Positions 18,042 through 29,224 of a stretch of 64,000 nt of DNA are shown piece by piece. The notes under the pieces are model-generated. The model saw only the letters and a list, made by a program, of their open reading frames with translations, searched no databases and was not told the DNA's origin. The stretch is taken from assembly GCF_000236905.1 (NCBI RefSeq), contig NC_016530.1, positions 62,001-126,000 on the forward strand, in the 5' to 3' direction. Within the stretch, counting starts at the first letter, position 1. The number at the start of each line of letters is the position of its first letter. The translations under genes were made by a program, and so were the position numbers. This DNA comes from Tetrapisispora phaffii CBS 4417 (Eukaryota > Ascomycota > Saccharomycetes > Saccharomycetales > Saccharomycetaceae).

Positions 18042-19819
18042 TCCTAAGGAGATTATTTGTGATAATTAATATATATATATTTATTTAACCAATTAATTTT
18101 TTTAAACGCATAAAATAATACTAAAACAATTTATAATATAATTTGTCTATTATATAAAATCTTGCTCTTTGCCTACAAGCAAATTGGAAACATCCCATAG
18201 GATAATATAATACTGTATGCAAAACCTGCCACCTTCTATACCCTTTTGCAATTGAAGTTTTCTAGATCCTCCAAATATATGCTTATACTTGTATTTTTTT
18301 CAATTTACATTTTGGATGGAACTTGATGGTGTGGATGACGGCTGGAAGAGGAAGCCATTCCACTAAATAAATACAATTTTAATCAAAACATAAAAATTTA
18401 TAACAAAACTATTTAATTCTGCTTAGTCGTAACATATATGTGTTTGTTCTTATTTATCCTCAAAAAATGATTCTTAAAATAGAGCACTATTCCAACTTTT
18501 AGCTCAGTTTCTATTGGAACTGTCATTCAATCTTCCTAAAGTGAGAAGCTGTCAAGAAAGAAGCGTAGAAACAGTGACAGGTCAATGTTATTGGCGTAAA
18601 CTAGGCCGTTAAGTTGTTCGTTAGTGTTCATATTTGGTACATAAGGATTACAATATTTAATCTGATTGGTTCTCTAATTACATAAACTACAATATAGCAA
18701 ATACTATTAGAATACTATTATACACCGTTGTATTTTGAGACTTAAGTATGGTGAAAATTCTGTATCGTTGCATATGTCGATGTATTTCATTTGATATATC
18801 AATCCTGAACTGCGTTTAATCCTATTACCTGTAGTCTGTCTTCACAGCTAATGTATCATAGATACTGCTCAATAGTTGCATTCATTGTTGTAATATATTA
18901 AAATGTTGTTAGATTATATACTATATAGTCAGATAATCTCTCAGGTCTCTTGGACCTGGATCAATGAATTATTTAGCTATTGATTACCGGGGTTTATATG
19001 TACATAATATTTCAATCTGCCGTTCTGTCCAGCTCGACGACGTCGTCTCGTTGGACAGAACGGCAGGCTGATGGTTCTACAGTACTATTTATGCATTAGA
19101 AATTCTGCTATTACATTCTTGCAGGCACTATTGTTTCAGTTTTACAACAATAGTCTCGTATAGAGGTAATATCCGGTATCGTATAGTCACTTATACGACC
19201 AGTGACATTTCCAACAGATACTATATCTTATGATGGAAAATCTCAGATTCCTGACAAATTACTATTAAAAGTTAGTTGGCAGGCAGTTAGAAATCAAATT
19301 AACTGATTGCGATTCCACCCAGACCCCTAATTGTCAGAATTATTGTAGTGTATGTGACAGAACTAAGAGTTTATGACACTTTGAGTCCAGAACCAATTGA
19401 TCACTTACTAATGGAAAGAAGGTCTAGAACAATCTTCCAAGTGGTAGGTGAAAATTTCTCACTACAATGTAAATGGCTACGTGATAAACACAGATGTACA
19501 ATACAGCACTAAAGATCTTAGGAGGATGAATGAACACGTACACATGTTCATTCAACTGTCAGTTCAACTCATATATAAGGAGGGCTTCTAACTCTATATA
19601 GAATAGTTTAAATACACTAATAAAGGACCAATCGATTATTTAACTATAAAGAAGATGGACTATACTAGAGCAACTGAAGTGGCTAATGACACTAACTTAG
19701 ATGTTGGAACTACCCAACATAAGCTTGTTTCTCCACACTAATTGACATACAAAGAAGCTTTCGAGACACTGTTTAAAGTCGAGAAAACCTAGCCCAAAAA
19801 AATGAAATCAAAAAATTAA
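18042..19819. other. Gene-poor 1.8-kb stretch between RPS17 and tRNA-Lys
   Basis: No protein gene is convincing. After the RPS17 3' region the stretch contains a 15-bp inverted repeat (19017-19066), smaller ones near 19130-19155 and 19180-19200, and, close to the tRNA, a TATA-like TATATAAGG near 19570 followed by a 28-codon frame starting at 19654. Decayed retroelement DNA upstream of a tRNA gene is possible, but I recognise no long terminal repeat, primer-binding site or gag/pol similarity. In S. cerevisiae NSE5 directly neighbours RPS17A, so this length is extra. Confidence 0.6.
19017..19066. repeat. Perfect 15-bp inverted repeat with palindromic loop
   Basis: CTGCCGTTCTGTCCA (19017-19031) is exactly inverted at 19052-19066. 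The 20-nt spacer itself contains the 12-bp palindrome GACGACGTCGTC, so the element can form a nearly continuous stem. It is GC-rich in an AT-rich surrounding. Confidence 0.95.
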
Positions 19820-19892
19820 GCCTTGTTGGCGCAATCGGTAGCGCGTGTGACTCTTAATCACAAGGTTAGGGGTTCGATCCCCCTACAGGGCT
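19820..19892 (+). tRNA. tRNA-Lys (anticodon CTT), no intron
   Basis: The 73-nt gene starts GCCTTGTTGGCG and ends CAGGGCT. The acceptor stem pairs with one G-T wobble, and the D arm, anticodon arm with loop CTCTTAA, variable loop and T arm (GGTTCGATCC) are all intact. It is almost identical in form to yeast tRNA-Lys(CUU). A T run follows directly (TTTTATTTTT), the normal RNA polymerase III terminator. Confidence 0.98.
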
Positions 19893-20126
19893 TTTATTTT
19901 TGAATTTGGTATATTCATTGCAGACTTTCATTACGTATCTTACAAAAAGACAGTTGGTCTTAAACAATCACAAAGATCTTAACTTATTATAAATAGAGAT
20001 GCTCTAATTAAACTTAGACATTCACCATATTTTGTAAAAAATTCTTATGCAGTTATTATATTTATTATTAATGCTGGGATGTATTGATAATCAGAGATTA
20101 ACTAAAGTAAAATTCTCATTTAACAG

Positions 20127-21827
20127 CTATACGTTGAGAATTTTCGCCACTTTCTCGTACAACGATATCTTACAAGATGCATCTTTCTTCCTCCTCTGAT
20201 CGACTGAATTTACAGCTCTGATAAATTGTTCAAACAATGCGATATTGCTTTTCTCAAGACCATCATCATTGAGGTGTACTGCATACCTCAGCACTACTGA
20301 AAAACAAATATCAATTTTCTGCAAAGGTGAAACATATTTTATTTTATCGTCACTATTCTCATCATTACTATCAGAATCACTTGAAACATTATTTGAGGAA
20401 TTATCTATTGGCATTGTGAAGAACCCTTGGTCAATAAGTTTTATTGAATATTCAAGAAATTTATTGAAATTGTCAAGATAGTCAACTATTTGTAACTGAT
20501 CTTTGATTTTGCTTGGATTCATATCATGATAAAGTTCTCCAATAGTCATTTCTGCAAGCAATGGAATGAAAAATAATTCATGGGATAAATCAACTATGTA
20601 AAAAAATGCCTTAAATTGATTTATATTGTCAAATAAACACAATTTTTTAACAATAGATTTCATAAAATCATCTGGTACTAACCGTGGTGACACCAGTTTA
20701 TGTCCCTTTGGCACATTTAACAATAATTTGAAACATAGACCAATTAATTTTCTTCTCATAGCCATGGATATTATATATTTGTAATTCTCACTGTAATTTA
20801 TTCTTGAAATATATTGCTTGGAAAAAGTATTTTCTTCATAATAAACTGGATGCACATAGGTATTATATGAATCATCCCTTTCATAAGATAAATTTATAAA
20901 AATATACTCAGATAATCTTTGGGATAATTGCATTGAATCTAACGATTTCAAAAAAAGAGCTAACGGGCTGGTTCCAAGTAACTGAACTTTTAAACTTGCA
21001 TCCACATTCTCATTTATTTGTCTGTCAACATAGTAACAGTGTCTTAAATCGAATATATTCATCAGTATTCCCAGTAATGGCAACCAAATATCATGACTGG
21101 AAATAAATAGATTTTCTTCCTTTTGAACGGAGTTAGAAAGGGTCCATATTATCATATTAATAAACTCCCCCTTTTCACTTAATCTCAAGTTAATCAAATT
21201 ATTATCAAACACTGAAAACTTCTGCTTAAGAGAACTATGGTAAGCTTTGTAAGGATCTTCAATAGTAGCGATATATTTTTCATTAGCAGAATCGATTTCT
21301 TCAGCAGATAGTTCTGTGTATACAATTGCATTTGGTGTTCTTATACGCCTAACCCTGTCAAATGAGTATTGGGCACGTCGTATATTAAAAGAATCAATTG
21401 CCAAAAAAAATTGGCACCTTAGAAGTTCCAAAGTATACCTATTATATTTCTCTAAATCGAAATCTCTCAATATTTGCACAAATTTCCTTAATAACTGAAT
21501 GGCTCTTTTTGACAATTGTTGCCTTGTAATATTGTACAAATCATTAGCCCTAACCATTTCATCTTTGTAATGATTAGATACTGTACACAACGTCAGTAAA
21601 ACTATGACGATATCATAAGGTGGAACGGCAAACGATTTCTCATCAATTTGAGTCTCCATATACATTAATAAGCCATCATAATCATCCAACAGATACATAG
21701 AATTCAAAACTTCAAAGTTTCTTAAAACATCATCAGAGAGTCTCACCAGATAATGAGGTAACTCTGGATCTTCACCATTATTAGTGTACTCAACAGACTC
21801 ACAACTTGTATCTAGACATCTGCTCAT
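20127..21827 (-). CDS. NSE5: SMC5/6 complex subunit Nse5
   Basis: Nse5 binds Nse6 and regulates ATPase activity and loading of the Smc5/6 complex in DNA repair. The ATG at 21827 gives 566 residues (yeast 556); a TTG two codons upstream is not the start. The protein is all-helical with no catalytic motif. The best matches to the family are the segments LNSMYLLDDYD, PPYDIVIVLLTLCTVSNHYK and LELLRCQFFLAID in the first 160 residues. An acidic Ser/Asp patch lies near residues 475-490. The assignment is supported by position next to RPS17 (YML023C beside YML024W). Confidence 0.88.
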   Translation of the reverse strand: MSRCLDTSCESVEYTNNGEDPELPHYLVRLSDDVLRNFEVLNSMYLLDDYDGLLMYMETQIDEKSFAVPPYDIVIVLLTLCTVSNHYKDEMVRANDLYNITRQQLSKRAIQLLRKFVQILRDFDLEKYNRYTLELLRCQFFLAIDSFNIRRAQYSFDRVRRIRTPNAIVYTELSAEEIDSANEKYIATIEDPYKAYHSSLKQKFSVFDNNLINLRLSEKGEFINMIIWTLSNSVQKEENLFISSHDIWLPLLGILMNIFDLRHCYYVDRQINENVDASLKVQLLGTSPLALFLKSLDSMQLSQRLSEYIFINLSYERDDSYNTYVHPVYYEENTFSKQYISRINYSENYKYIISMAMRRKLIGLCFKLLLNVPKGHKLVSPRLVPDDFMKSIVKKLCLFDNINQFKAFFYIVDLSHELFFIPLLAEMTIGELYHDMNPSKIKDQLQIVDYLDNFNKFLEYSIKLIDQGFFTMPIDNSSNNVSSDSDSNDENSDDKIKYVSPLQKIDICFSVVLRYAVHLNDDGLEKSNIALFEQFIRAVNSVDQRRKKDASCKISLYEKVAKILNV

Positions 21828-22453
21828 CGCCAAACCGTAGAATCTCTATAACTATACCTCCCAACAAAAAGCAACAACAAATGACATACTTCTCAGCAAC
21901 TGTTGCAGTTAATGGTCGCATCAACAACTCCAAGTCATGATTATCTATTGCCAATTAACGCAAAACTAGAACTTCTTTTATCCATTCTATAGTTGTAATG
22001 TTTATTGAAATTGTTGATTGAAAAATTGTTGAAGCGTCACTGATGGAAGTGTCACAAATGATCAAAAGTTGTTAATTAATTTAAACTTATATTAAGTTAG
22101 AGTAAGTTGAGTTAAGTATTGCTTTTGTTTATGTAACTATGTAAACAGCCAGACTGCTGTGTATATTTGTATTTATGTTTTTTTGAATATAATTAATATT
22201 GCTTTTGTAGTGTATAACATCGTGTTGATATGCAATGGTGTAATCAAGAATTTTTTGCATTTATCTTGGTGTCATTTCTGTTTTCGTTTTTATAATGCCA
22301 TGAAGTATTCACAGTAAATTTATAATAGGGTTAATAGTATTATGTATGAGATGCACGATTCCTAATCTTTAACTTTGTCTTTTGGTTAGCATCTAACTGA
22401 GAACACTGAAATATTGATTTTAAGTTTATTCTATTATGATGGTTGGAGTTCGA
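21828..22453. other. PPZ 3' region and NSE5 promoter
   Basis: This 626-bp stretch between two minus-strand genes is AT-rich. I see no gene, no tRNA and no strong named motif in it. Confidence 0.6.
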
Positions 22454-24529
22454 TTAATATTCAAGAAGTGTTTGGTGATTTGCTAGCTTCCTTTCTTGTC
22501 TTCCCTTTTTCATTACTTGCTTCAATGCTGCCCTATCTAATGGATCTAACAATTCGAATGAGCATAATAGACCTTCACTGACAGTCATAACAGCCCCCCA
22601 ATTATCAAATTCACCGCAATAGTTTGGTGCAGAGAACACTGTCACCAAACTACGATCATTGAAAAATTCATAGCCGTCTTCTACTACCATATGAGCCCGG
22701 CAGACCAAATCAAATCCAAATTTGTTTAGAAATTTGTTGATGGCAACTTTGTTATAACAATAACTCACACCTCGTTCATTGTCTTCCCACTCATTAGGCG
22801 AATCCGTTGGATCAGACCAGAGAAGATCATTTATTAAACCAAAATCTGGTACATCTGTTGGCCTGCTAAAGTGCCTGATTTCGTCCATGGAATTTAAGAC
22901 AGGTGATAGACCTCCATGAACACAGAAAATTTTACCTGTGACAATTGCCGCTAATGGTAAAGTATTAAATGTGTCCACGAACACTTTCCATGTCTTTATA
23001 TTACAACGACGTTTACATTCATCATAAAACCCGTAAACTCTTGTAACATTTGCACATTCATGATTACCTCTTAGAAGAAAAAAATTCTCTGGATACTTTA
23101 TTTTATAGCACAATAATAATAATATAGTTTCCAAGGATTGCTTACCACGATCAACATAGTCACCTAAGAATAAATAATTTGCCGCTGGAGGAAACCCACA
23201 TTTGGTAAAAAGTCGTAATAAATCACCATATTGACCATGAACGTCACCAACTATTTTGACAGGAGCAGATAATTCTAATAGGGATGGTTGAGATAAAAAT
23301 ATTTCTCTGGATAATTGGCAAATTTGTGCTATTTCTGAGTTCTTCAAACACACTGTTTTTGCTCTTTTTGCTGCATAACCGGCATCTAGTAGTTTTTGTA
23401 TCGTTTCATCTATATTAATTGGTTTTAGTGGTTTTTTCCTTTTCATTGCTAAAGAACGATCATCATTTAAATCTTTTTCAAAATTTTCTTCAAATACATC
23501 CTCAAAAGGAAGAGATTTTGGAAAACTATCTTTATATGTGTGTTTTATCAAGTTTACTGTATTGTCAAATATATCTTTATTGGACTTTGAGGAGTGTAAA
23601 TGATAGTCAGGACCTGAATTTGATGGTTCATGGGATTTATTAAAATAATCTTCAGAGCCTCCGTGAGATTCTATACCAGGAGACGTTAATGGTGTATTAT
23701 AAACAGTAGCATTACCCGAATGAAGTGAAGAAGCAAACGAGCCGGATCTATGCAATTTCATATTAGATTCGTGCCCTGTAGATGGTTCATTGTCGTAATT
23801 TTGCCCTGTCTCACTCTTCTGATAAGACAAAGAATGAGTAGAGTTACCATGAATAGATTTTGAATAACCTTTTAAAATAGGAGATTTTGGTTCTAATTGG
23901 ACCATCGAAGGAGGTAAGTCGGAGTTTGAAGTATGACTAGACCTTCTAGACAATGGGAGTCTCCTATTATTGCTTGCTGTGTGAAGAGATGAGTTCGTGC
24001 CACTAACTTGCAAGTGTCTACTAATTTGATTTGAATCGGTTGTTGCTTCGTTAGAGGTCACCTCCTGCATAGGAATATAACCTAACGAATGTCCTCTCTT
24101 ATGATGTAGTTTTTTATTTTCATCTGTTGTATCACTAGAACTTTTCTCTTTGTTACTATTTTTAGTACTCATTGAACTAACTGATTTGCCTGAACTAGGA
24201 ATATGGGCTTTAGCTTTCTTACTATCTGAAGTAGCGAGTATGGCATCTTCTGTGACGTTTATTAATGGCAGACTATCTGATATCTTATCAGCACCTGGAT
24301 TTGGAGTTTCTGGCTTTTCAACCTTCTCAAAATGGGTTAAAGTATCTTTTGATACATTGTCTGATGCTGTGCTCTTGCTTGAAGTAGATTGAGCTCTACC
24401 ACTTGATACGGGACTCTTACTCGATGAACTGGATGATGTCTTCTTGGATGGTGTATATTTCTTTTTTACAGATCGATCTGATGCAGATGATTTCTTACCA
24501 CTCGATGGCTTCGATCCAGAATTACCCAT
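22454..24529 (-). CDS. PPZ1: PPZ-type Ser/Thr protein phosphatase
   Basis: This is a PP1-like phosphatase that limits K+ uptake (Trk1/2) and affects salt tolerance and cell integrity; it is inhibited by Hal3/Vhs3. The 691-residue protein starts MGNSGSKPS, a consensus N-myristoylation site. A long Ser/Asn-rich disordered half (to about residue 365) is followed by the catalytic domain. The metal and phosphate motifs are GDVHGQ (about 427), GDYVDRG (about 456) and RGNHE (about 484), and [11 protein letters not shown] lies further on. S. cerevisiae has two ohnologues, PPZ1 (YML016C) and PPZ2 (YDR436W); the symbol chosen here is nominal. It is divergent to PPM1. Confidence 0.94.
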   Translation of the reverse strand: MGNSGSKPSSGKKSSASDRSVKKKYTPSKKTSSSSSSKSPVSSGRAQSTSSKSTASDNVSKDTLTHFEKVEKPETPNPGADKISDSLPLINVTEDAILATSDSKKAKAHIPSSGKSVSSMSTKNSNKEKSSSDTTDENKKLHHKRGHSLGYIPMQEVTSNEATTDSNQISRHLQVSGTNSSLHTASNNRRLPLSRRSSHTSNSDLPPSMVQLEPKSPILKGYSKSIHGNSTHSLSYQKSETGQNYDNEPSTGHESNMKLHRSGSFASSLHSGNATVYNTPLTSPGIESHGGSEDYFNKSHEPSNSGPDYHLHSSKSNKDIFDNTVNLIKHTYKDSFPKSLPFEDVFEENFEKDLNDDRSLAMKRKKPLKPINIDETIQKLLDAGYAAKRAKTVCLKNSEIAQICQLSREIFLSQPSLLELSAPVKIVGDVHGQYGDLLRLFTKCGFPPAANYLFLGDYVDRGKQSLETILLLLCYKIKYPENFFLLRGNHECANVTRVYGFYDECKRRCNIKTWKVFVDTFNTLPLAAIVTGKIFCVHGGLSPVLNSMDEIRHFSRPTDVPDFGLINDLLWSDPTDSPNEWEDNERGVSYCYNKVAINKFLNKFGFDLVCRAHMVVEDGYEFFNDRSLVTVFSAPNYCGEFDNWGAVMTVSEGLLCSFELLDPLDRAALKQVMKKGRQERKLANHQTLLEY

Positions 24530-25123
24530 TTGGTTCTTGTATTCCTATATTCTTCAATTTAAAATAGCAATCAGTAATATGAACAATAGAATAAACACAC
24601 TTGAAACCTGGATCAAGTTATATTAACCGTCACTCCTCAAAGCTATTTCAATTTCAAAAAACACACAGACCTTTATTTCAAACGAACGTTCAGAACCGGC
24701 TTGTTGGTGTTTTGTTTCTCTCACTTTACTATTGCAAAACCCTTGACATAAAAAAGCACCTAACCTACTAACTCCATGACACAACCGACATATATCCTAT
24801 GTAAGCTCATTGCACATACTTTTAAACAATTACGAGATCCACATACCGTTTGTTCAAGTGATTGCATCGTTATTTCCAGATTTTGATTTTTTGATTTTAT
24901 TTAATATTCCGTTTAAGCCTTTAACATCAAGAACTTTCAGTAAAGGGATCATCGAAGAATTTCAGATCTCGAGAAACTGGTTTAGTGATCTATTTATAAA
25001 CCAAGGAATGTTGGAGTTGGGGGAAATCGTCTGCAAAAAGTGGTGGCATCTTTTTTCAGGTTAACTATCGAGTAGTTATTAGATTGTGGCTATAAGAAGG
25101 TGCAAGAAAGCGGATCTTCAAAT
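24530..25123. promoter_or_regulatory. PPZ-PPM1 divergent intergenic region
   Basis: 594 bp with no supported gene; an open frame over 24810-25064 has no family resemblance. I see no strong named motif. Confidence 0.5.
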
Positions 25124-26143
25124 ATGGAGAAAATTGTGCAAAATACTGATCATGATGCTCTTACTTGTAAATTGAGTGCAATTTCTACTAGATACATTCC
25201 TTGTCCTTTGGTGCATAAGGATTATTTTAATTATAACGATATTTATCTGTCGTACTATCAGACTTTGAAGACTCTGCTCAGCCGTAGAGACCAAGGTTCG
25301 ATCAATAGAGCTCTTCGAAACTCTTATCCGGTGATGAACTATGGCACATATTTGAGAACGGTTAGTATCGACTCATTATTGAACAGTTACTTAGATGAAA
25401 GGGTGTCTAATGAATACATACAGGTGGTTAACCTAGGGTGCGGCTCTGATTTGAGGTTTGTGCATCTTTTGAACAATTTTAAGAACATCAAGTATATAGA
25501 TGTTGATTTTAAGGATGCGTTGGAATTGAAAGGGAAGGTACTTAGGACAAACTTAAAGTTCAAACAAGCGCTGAAGCTTGATACTGAAATTATGGATAAG
25601 ACAGAAAATGGAAGTCAATTGATACATACCGAGAATTATGTTATGATGGAGGGAGATTTAAAGGATACAAGCGATATAATTACCAAATTATCGAGATATA
25701 CTGATACAAACGCTAAGACTGTTTTCATTACAGAATGTGCTCTATGCTATTTACCTGACATTGCTGCACAAAGATTAATAGATAAGATTATAGACACTTT
25801 TGATTCTGGTTATTGGATATCATATGATCCAATCGGAGGGAACCAAGAGAAGGACAAGGACAGGTTTGGAAAAATCATGCAAGATAACTTAAAATCATCA
25901 AGAGATCTAGAACTACCCACACTATTAAAATACTTTTCGGAGGATTTGTACTCCTCTAGATTTACACAACATACTAACAGTTCTAAAAAAATTACTGTTA
26001 ATATTAAGAATCTTTGGGAATTTTACTTACAATCGATTAATGATAATGAGAAAAAAAGACTTCAAAAATTACAATTCTTAGATGAAATAGAAGAATTAAA
26101 AATAATGCAATCCCATTATATAATATTAAATGCACAATGGTAG
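25124..26143 (+). CDS. PPM1: Protein phosphatase methyltransferase 1 (LCMT)
   Basis: Ppm1 methylates the C-terminal leucine carboxyl of the PP2A catalytic subunits with SAM, which promotes holoenzyme assembly. The first ATG is at 25124 (MEKIVQNTDHDAL...), giving 339 residues against about 328 in yeast; the earlier GTG is not used. The SAM-binding loop VVNLGCGSDLRF is near residues 100-112, the acidic motif YIDVDF near 126 and FITECALCYLP near 205. It lies tail to tail with GPI17, only 50 bp apart, as YDR435C and YDR434W. Confidence 0.94.
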   Translation: MEKIVQNTDHDALTCKLSAISTRYIPCPLVHKDYFNYNDIYLSYYQTLKTLLSRRDQGSINRALRNSYPVMNYGTYLRTVSIDSLLNSYLDERVSNEYIQVVNLGCGSDLRFVHLLNNFKNIKYIDVDFKDALELKGKVLRTNLKFKQALKLDTEIMDKTENGSQLIHTENYVMMEGDLKDTSDIITKLSRYTDTNAKTVFITECALCYLPDIAAQRLIDKIIDTFDSGYWISYDPIGGNQEKDKDRFGKIMQDNLKSSRDLELPTLLKYFSEDLYSSRFTQHTNSSKKITVNIKNLWEFYLQSINDNEKKRLQKLQFLDEIEELKIMQSHYIILNAQW

Positions 26144-26193
26144 TAGTATATACATACTATTTTAAATATATCTATATATTTATTATTAATTCT

Positions 26194-27858
26194 TTAGTGA
26201 TCTTCATTAATGCTTGTAGAAGAACTATCCTCTTTGTCCTCAGGGATTAATTCAATCTCCGAATTGTCTGTAATTGAAACTTCATCGCCCACGTCTTGCT
26301 TGTTTGCTTCTCCTGAAGTTTCTTCATTTATGTTATTCATTAAAGAAAATATGATCATTACGGTCAATGGACCTAATAATGGCAAATATACGGCAAGTTT
26401 ATGTTCTCGAGGAACATGATTCTGTTGAATCATTTCTTGATTGAAAAAAGCCTTCTCAGTAAGATCAACCAATTCATTACTCATAACTAAGACTTTATTC
26501 CAAGTTAAACTATCACCTATTTCAGGATTATTCAAAATGTCAACGATCTCTAACCGAAGTTCCAAAGATCTAATTACATCATCTTGGACTTCTTGTGGTA
26601 CTGGCATATTTTGGAAACGCTCTAACATAGTAGATAACGTATGCAACGTGGTGACAGCTTTATCCATGTTGGATAGTGTTACTATTCTTTTATATGAGTT
26701 CAATGAATTGTAGAAAGTACTAATTGTAGCATTATCTGTTGCTTTCAATGCAGTTGGAAATCCCAATAACTTTAAAAGGTTATTTGAAAATGCGTTTATC
26801 ACACTAACCATGAATTCCTCATTCAAGACACCATTTTTTTCTATTGGGTATTTATTAACAATAACAGAACCCCATTTAGGTATCAAAAAACTTTCCCAAC
26901 TTGTTCTATTATGGGAATGCAATTTTTTCACATCAGAGACTTTTTCAGAAGTATCTAAGGTTTGAGTATTAATGAAACTTACTCCACCAGGGAATGATTC
27001 TTTACTTGGAAACACTATTGCAAAGTTTAACGTAGGATAATCCCTGACATCATTAAGTTTTGTTATACTTAAAGAATCTAGCTTGCTAATGATATTTTCC
27101 GACGTACTATTCGATGTATTTGCCAACGATGATAAACCCAAATCATTATAGTAAAGAATGCTTGTGTCAACTGTAAAATTAACTATCGGAGAAACAAAAT
27201 CTCTCATCGGTGTAAAATGCGTTTTCAATACTGAATCGATTTCCCAACTAATTGGATCACCGTCACCATTTAAGAGGAACATATTCAAGTGCACTTTAGG
27301 GCTATAAGGTATTGAATATATAGCTCTAGAGAACAGTACTAGTTTATCCAAACTCTCATTTTCTAATTTGAATGCATGTTCCACAACAGTTTGAGCAATG
27401 AAATATGGGAGATCATTAGTTATGACTGACTCGTCGTCAAAAAATATAATGGTTTTATCTTCATCCTCCGATAAAACCAACCCGACAGCATCATCCAAAA
27501 TCAACTCGACTACATGGTACGATGAATTGTGCTTCTTAGCACTTTCCATCAACTCATCGTCATATTGTGACACTTGCAAAGACCATGGAATAACTTGTTT
27601 CTGCTCATCCAACAAATAATTAATCTGTGTCTGAACGGCTTTATCAATATCAGGGAATTTATAGATTGTAGATTTGATAAAAATAGGAAGAACCATATGA
27701 ACGTCTTGAAATTTATTGTCATTCAAAGATTGAATATAATGCACTGGCAATTTAACCCTAAAAATACTCGTGAGTTTGTACCATGCAGGAACCCCAACTA
27801 ATAAATATAGCACTATAATCGTCAATATACTGACTTTCCTAGAATAATATGTGCTCAT
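26194..27858 (-). CDS. GPI17: GPI transamidase subunit Gpi17 (PIG-S)
   Basis: This is an essential ER subunit of the complex that attaches GPI anchors to proteins. The 554-residue protein (yeast 534) has one N-terminal membrane segment at about residues 10-27 and one near the C-terminus at about 488-508, with a long lumenal domain between, the layout typical of PIG-S. Several N-x-S/T sites occur in the lumenal part. An acidic cytosolic tail of about 45 residues follows. The gene is divergent to TRM9. Confidence 0.92.
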   Translation of the reverse strand: MSTYYSRKVSILTIIVLYLLVGVPAWYKLTSIFRVKLPVHYIQSLNDNKFQDVHMVLPIFIKSTIYKFPDIDKAVQTQINYLLDEQKQVIPWSLQVSQYDDELMESAKKHNSSYHVVELILDDAVGLVLSEDEDKTIIFFDDESVITNDLPYFIAQTVVEHAFKLENESLDKLVLFSRAIYSIPYSPKVHLNMFLLNGDGDPISWEIDSVLKTHFTPMRDFVSPIVNFTVDTSILYYNDLGLSSLANTSNSTSENIISKLDSLSITKLNDVRDYPTLNFAIVFPSKESFPGGVSFINTQTLDTSEKVSDVKKLHSHNRTSWESFLIPKWGSVIVNKYPIEKNGVLNEEFMVSVINAFSNNLLKLLGFPTALKATDNATISTFYNSLNSYKRIVTLSNMDKAVTTLHTLSTMLERFQNMPVPQEVQDDVIRSLELRLEIVDILNNPEIGDSLTWNKVLVMSNELVDLTEKAFFNQEMIQQNHVPREHKLAVYLPLLGPLTVMIIFSLMNNINEETSGEANKQDVGDEVSITDNSEIELIPEDKEDSSSTSINEDH

Positions 27859-28399
27859 AGTGCAAAATGTGAACCAACAAGATCACCTACTAAAATAATT
27901 ATTTTGTTCCTGAACTAACGTTACCGCTTCACTGACAACTATCACGGTTTTATCTGTATCGTCAAAACTTCGCTCTGGTTGTTTTCGCTGTTAAGTAGAG
28001 ATCTCGCACTCTTCTCAACAATAACAGTCAATTGCCACTCTTGGAACCGTATATGAAACAACCATCGACTATTTAGACATTCTTATAGAGTCCCGAATGG
28101 TTCATTCAATGGATCACAAAATCCTCAATTGTCCTTTTGGATGCCTTTTGGCTAAAACTATAGATCATGTTTCACGAATTGAAAAATTTAAGCGATGAGC
28201 TGTGAAGGTCACAGAGGCAGGGTCTACAAAATTCACTTTTAAAGTGAGATGACATTGTCTTGAGTGAGAGTATTGACAGTTCTGATCGTTATTACAATTG
28301 AGACAGTGGATAGAAGGTTACATATATTTCTCTGTCCCACGAACTGGTTGGATACAACTTTCTTCGTTTCTTAGCTGGGAAAAGATAAGCTACGTAAAA
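27859..28399. promoter_or_regulatory. GPI17-TRM9 divergent intergenic region
   Basis: 541 bp without a gene. I see no strong named motif; the region is less AT-rich than most 3' regions here. Confidence 0.5.
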
Positions 28400-29224
28400 A
28401 TGGCGGAACAAAAAGAAGAAGAATATGTTCATAAGATATACAATGAGATTGCTAGCCATTTTTCCGAAACAAGATATAAACCGTGGCCAATTGTCACTGA
28501 CTTTCTGGAACACAGGCCCATGGGAAGCGTTGGTATCGATGTTGGGTGCGGGAATGGTAAATATCTAGGCATCAACCCAAATATCTTCATTATTGGTTCT
28601 GATCATTCCAGTGGATTAATCGAATGTGCACATGATATCGACAATGCGTACAATGTTTTGGTGGCAGACGGTATGAAACTGCCTCATAGAGAGAACACTT
28701 TTGATTTCGCCATTTCAATTGCAGTGGTTCATCATTGGTCAACAAGGGAAAGAAGAGTACAAGCAATCAACCATATTTTGAGTAAAATCAAAAGCGGTGG
28801 AGAGGCATTGATATATTGCTGGGCATTAGAACAAAGAAGCTCTAGAAGAGGTTATCAAGAAGGTATGGAACAAGATGTGCTAGTGCCCTGGGTACTACAC
28901 GAAACGAAGAAGGAGAAACACTCATCCAGTGATAAACCAAAAAAATTAAAACTAGCATCAGCTCCAGATTTGACAAATATTCCGTTAAAGGAAAGAGCAG
29001 CATTCATTGCCAATTGGAGAAAAGAAGAAGAACAGAAGAGATTAGCATTAATTAAAGAGGAAGCTAAAGAGAAAGAAGAGACAGCAAAGAAGAATACAAA
29101 GTACAGGTATTACCATTTGTATAAGGAAGGTGAATTAGAAGAAGATTGCGTATCTGCAGGTGGCAAAGTAAAGGGATCTGGGTATGAGAAAGATAACTGG
29201 TACGTTGTTGTTCAGAAACAATAA
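28400..29224 (+). CDS. TRM9: tRNA wobble-uridine carboxymethyl methyltransferase Trm9
   Basis: With Trm112, Trm9 makes mcm5U and mcm5s2U at the wobble position of tRNA-Arg, tRNA-Glu and others. The ATG at 28400 (MAEQKEEEYVHKIYNEIASHFSETR) gives 274 residues (yeast 279). The SAM motif GIDVGCGNGKYLG lies at about residues 45-57 and the active-site segment SIAVVHHWSTRERR near 115. The characteristic motif ALEQRSSRRG and a Lys/Glu-rich insert follow. It is homologous to YML014W, here placed between GPI17 and NPL3 of the sister region. Confidence 0.96.
   Translation: MAEQKEEEYVHKIYNEIASHFSETRYKPWPIVTDFLEHRPMGSVGIDVGCGNGKYLGINPNIFIIGSDHSSGLIECAHDIDNAYNVLVADGMKLPHRENTFDFAISIAVVHHWSTRERRVQAINHILSKIKSGGEALIYCWALEQRSSRRGYQEGMEQDVLVPWVLHETKKEKHSSSDKPKKLKLASAPDLTNIPLKERAAFIANWRKEEEQKRLALIKEEAKEKEETAKKNTKYRYYHLYKEGELEEDCVSAGGKVKGSGYEKDNWYVVVQKQ

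Noticed and set aside
19080..19800. Solo LTR of a Ty element next to tRNA-Lys
   Set aside because: No TG...CA ends with a target-site duplication, no primer-binding site and no gag or pol similarity could be shown by eye, so I left it as unexplained DNA.
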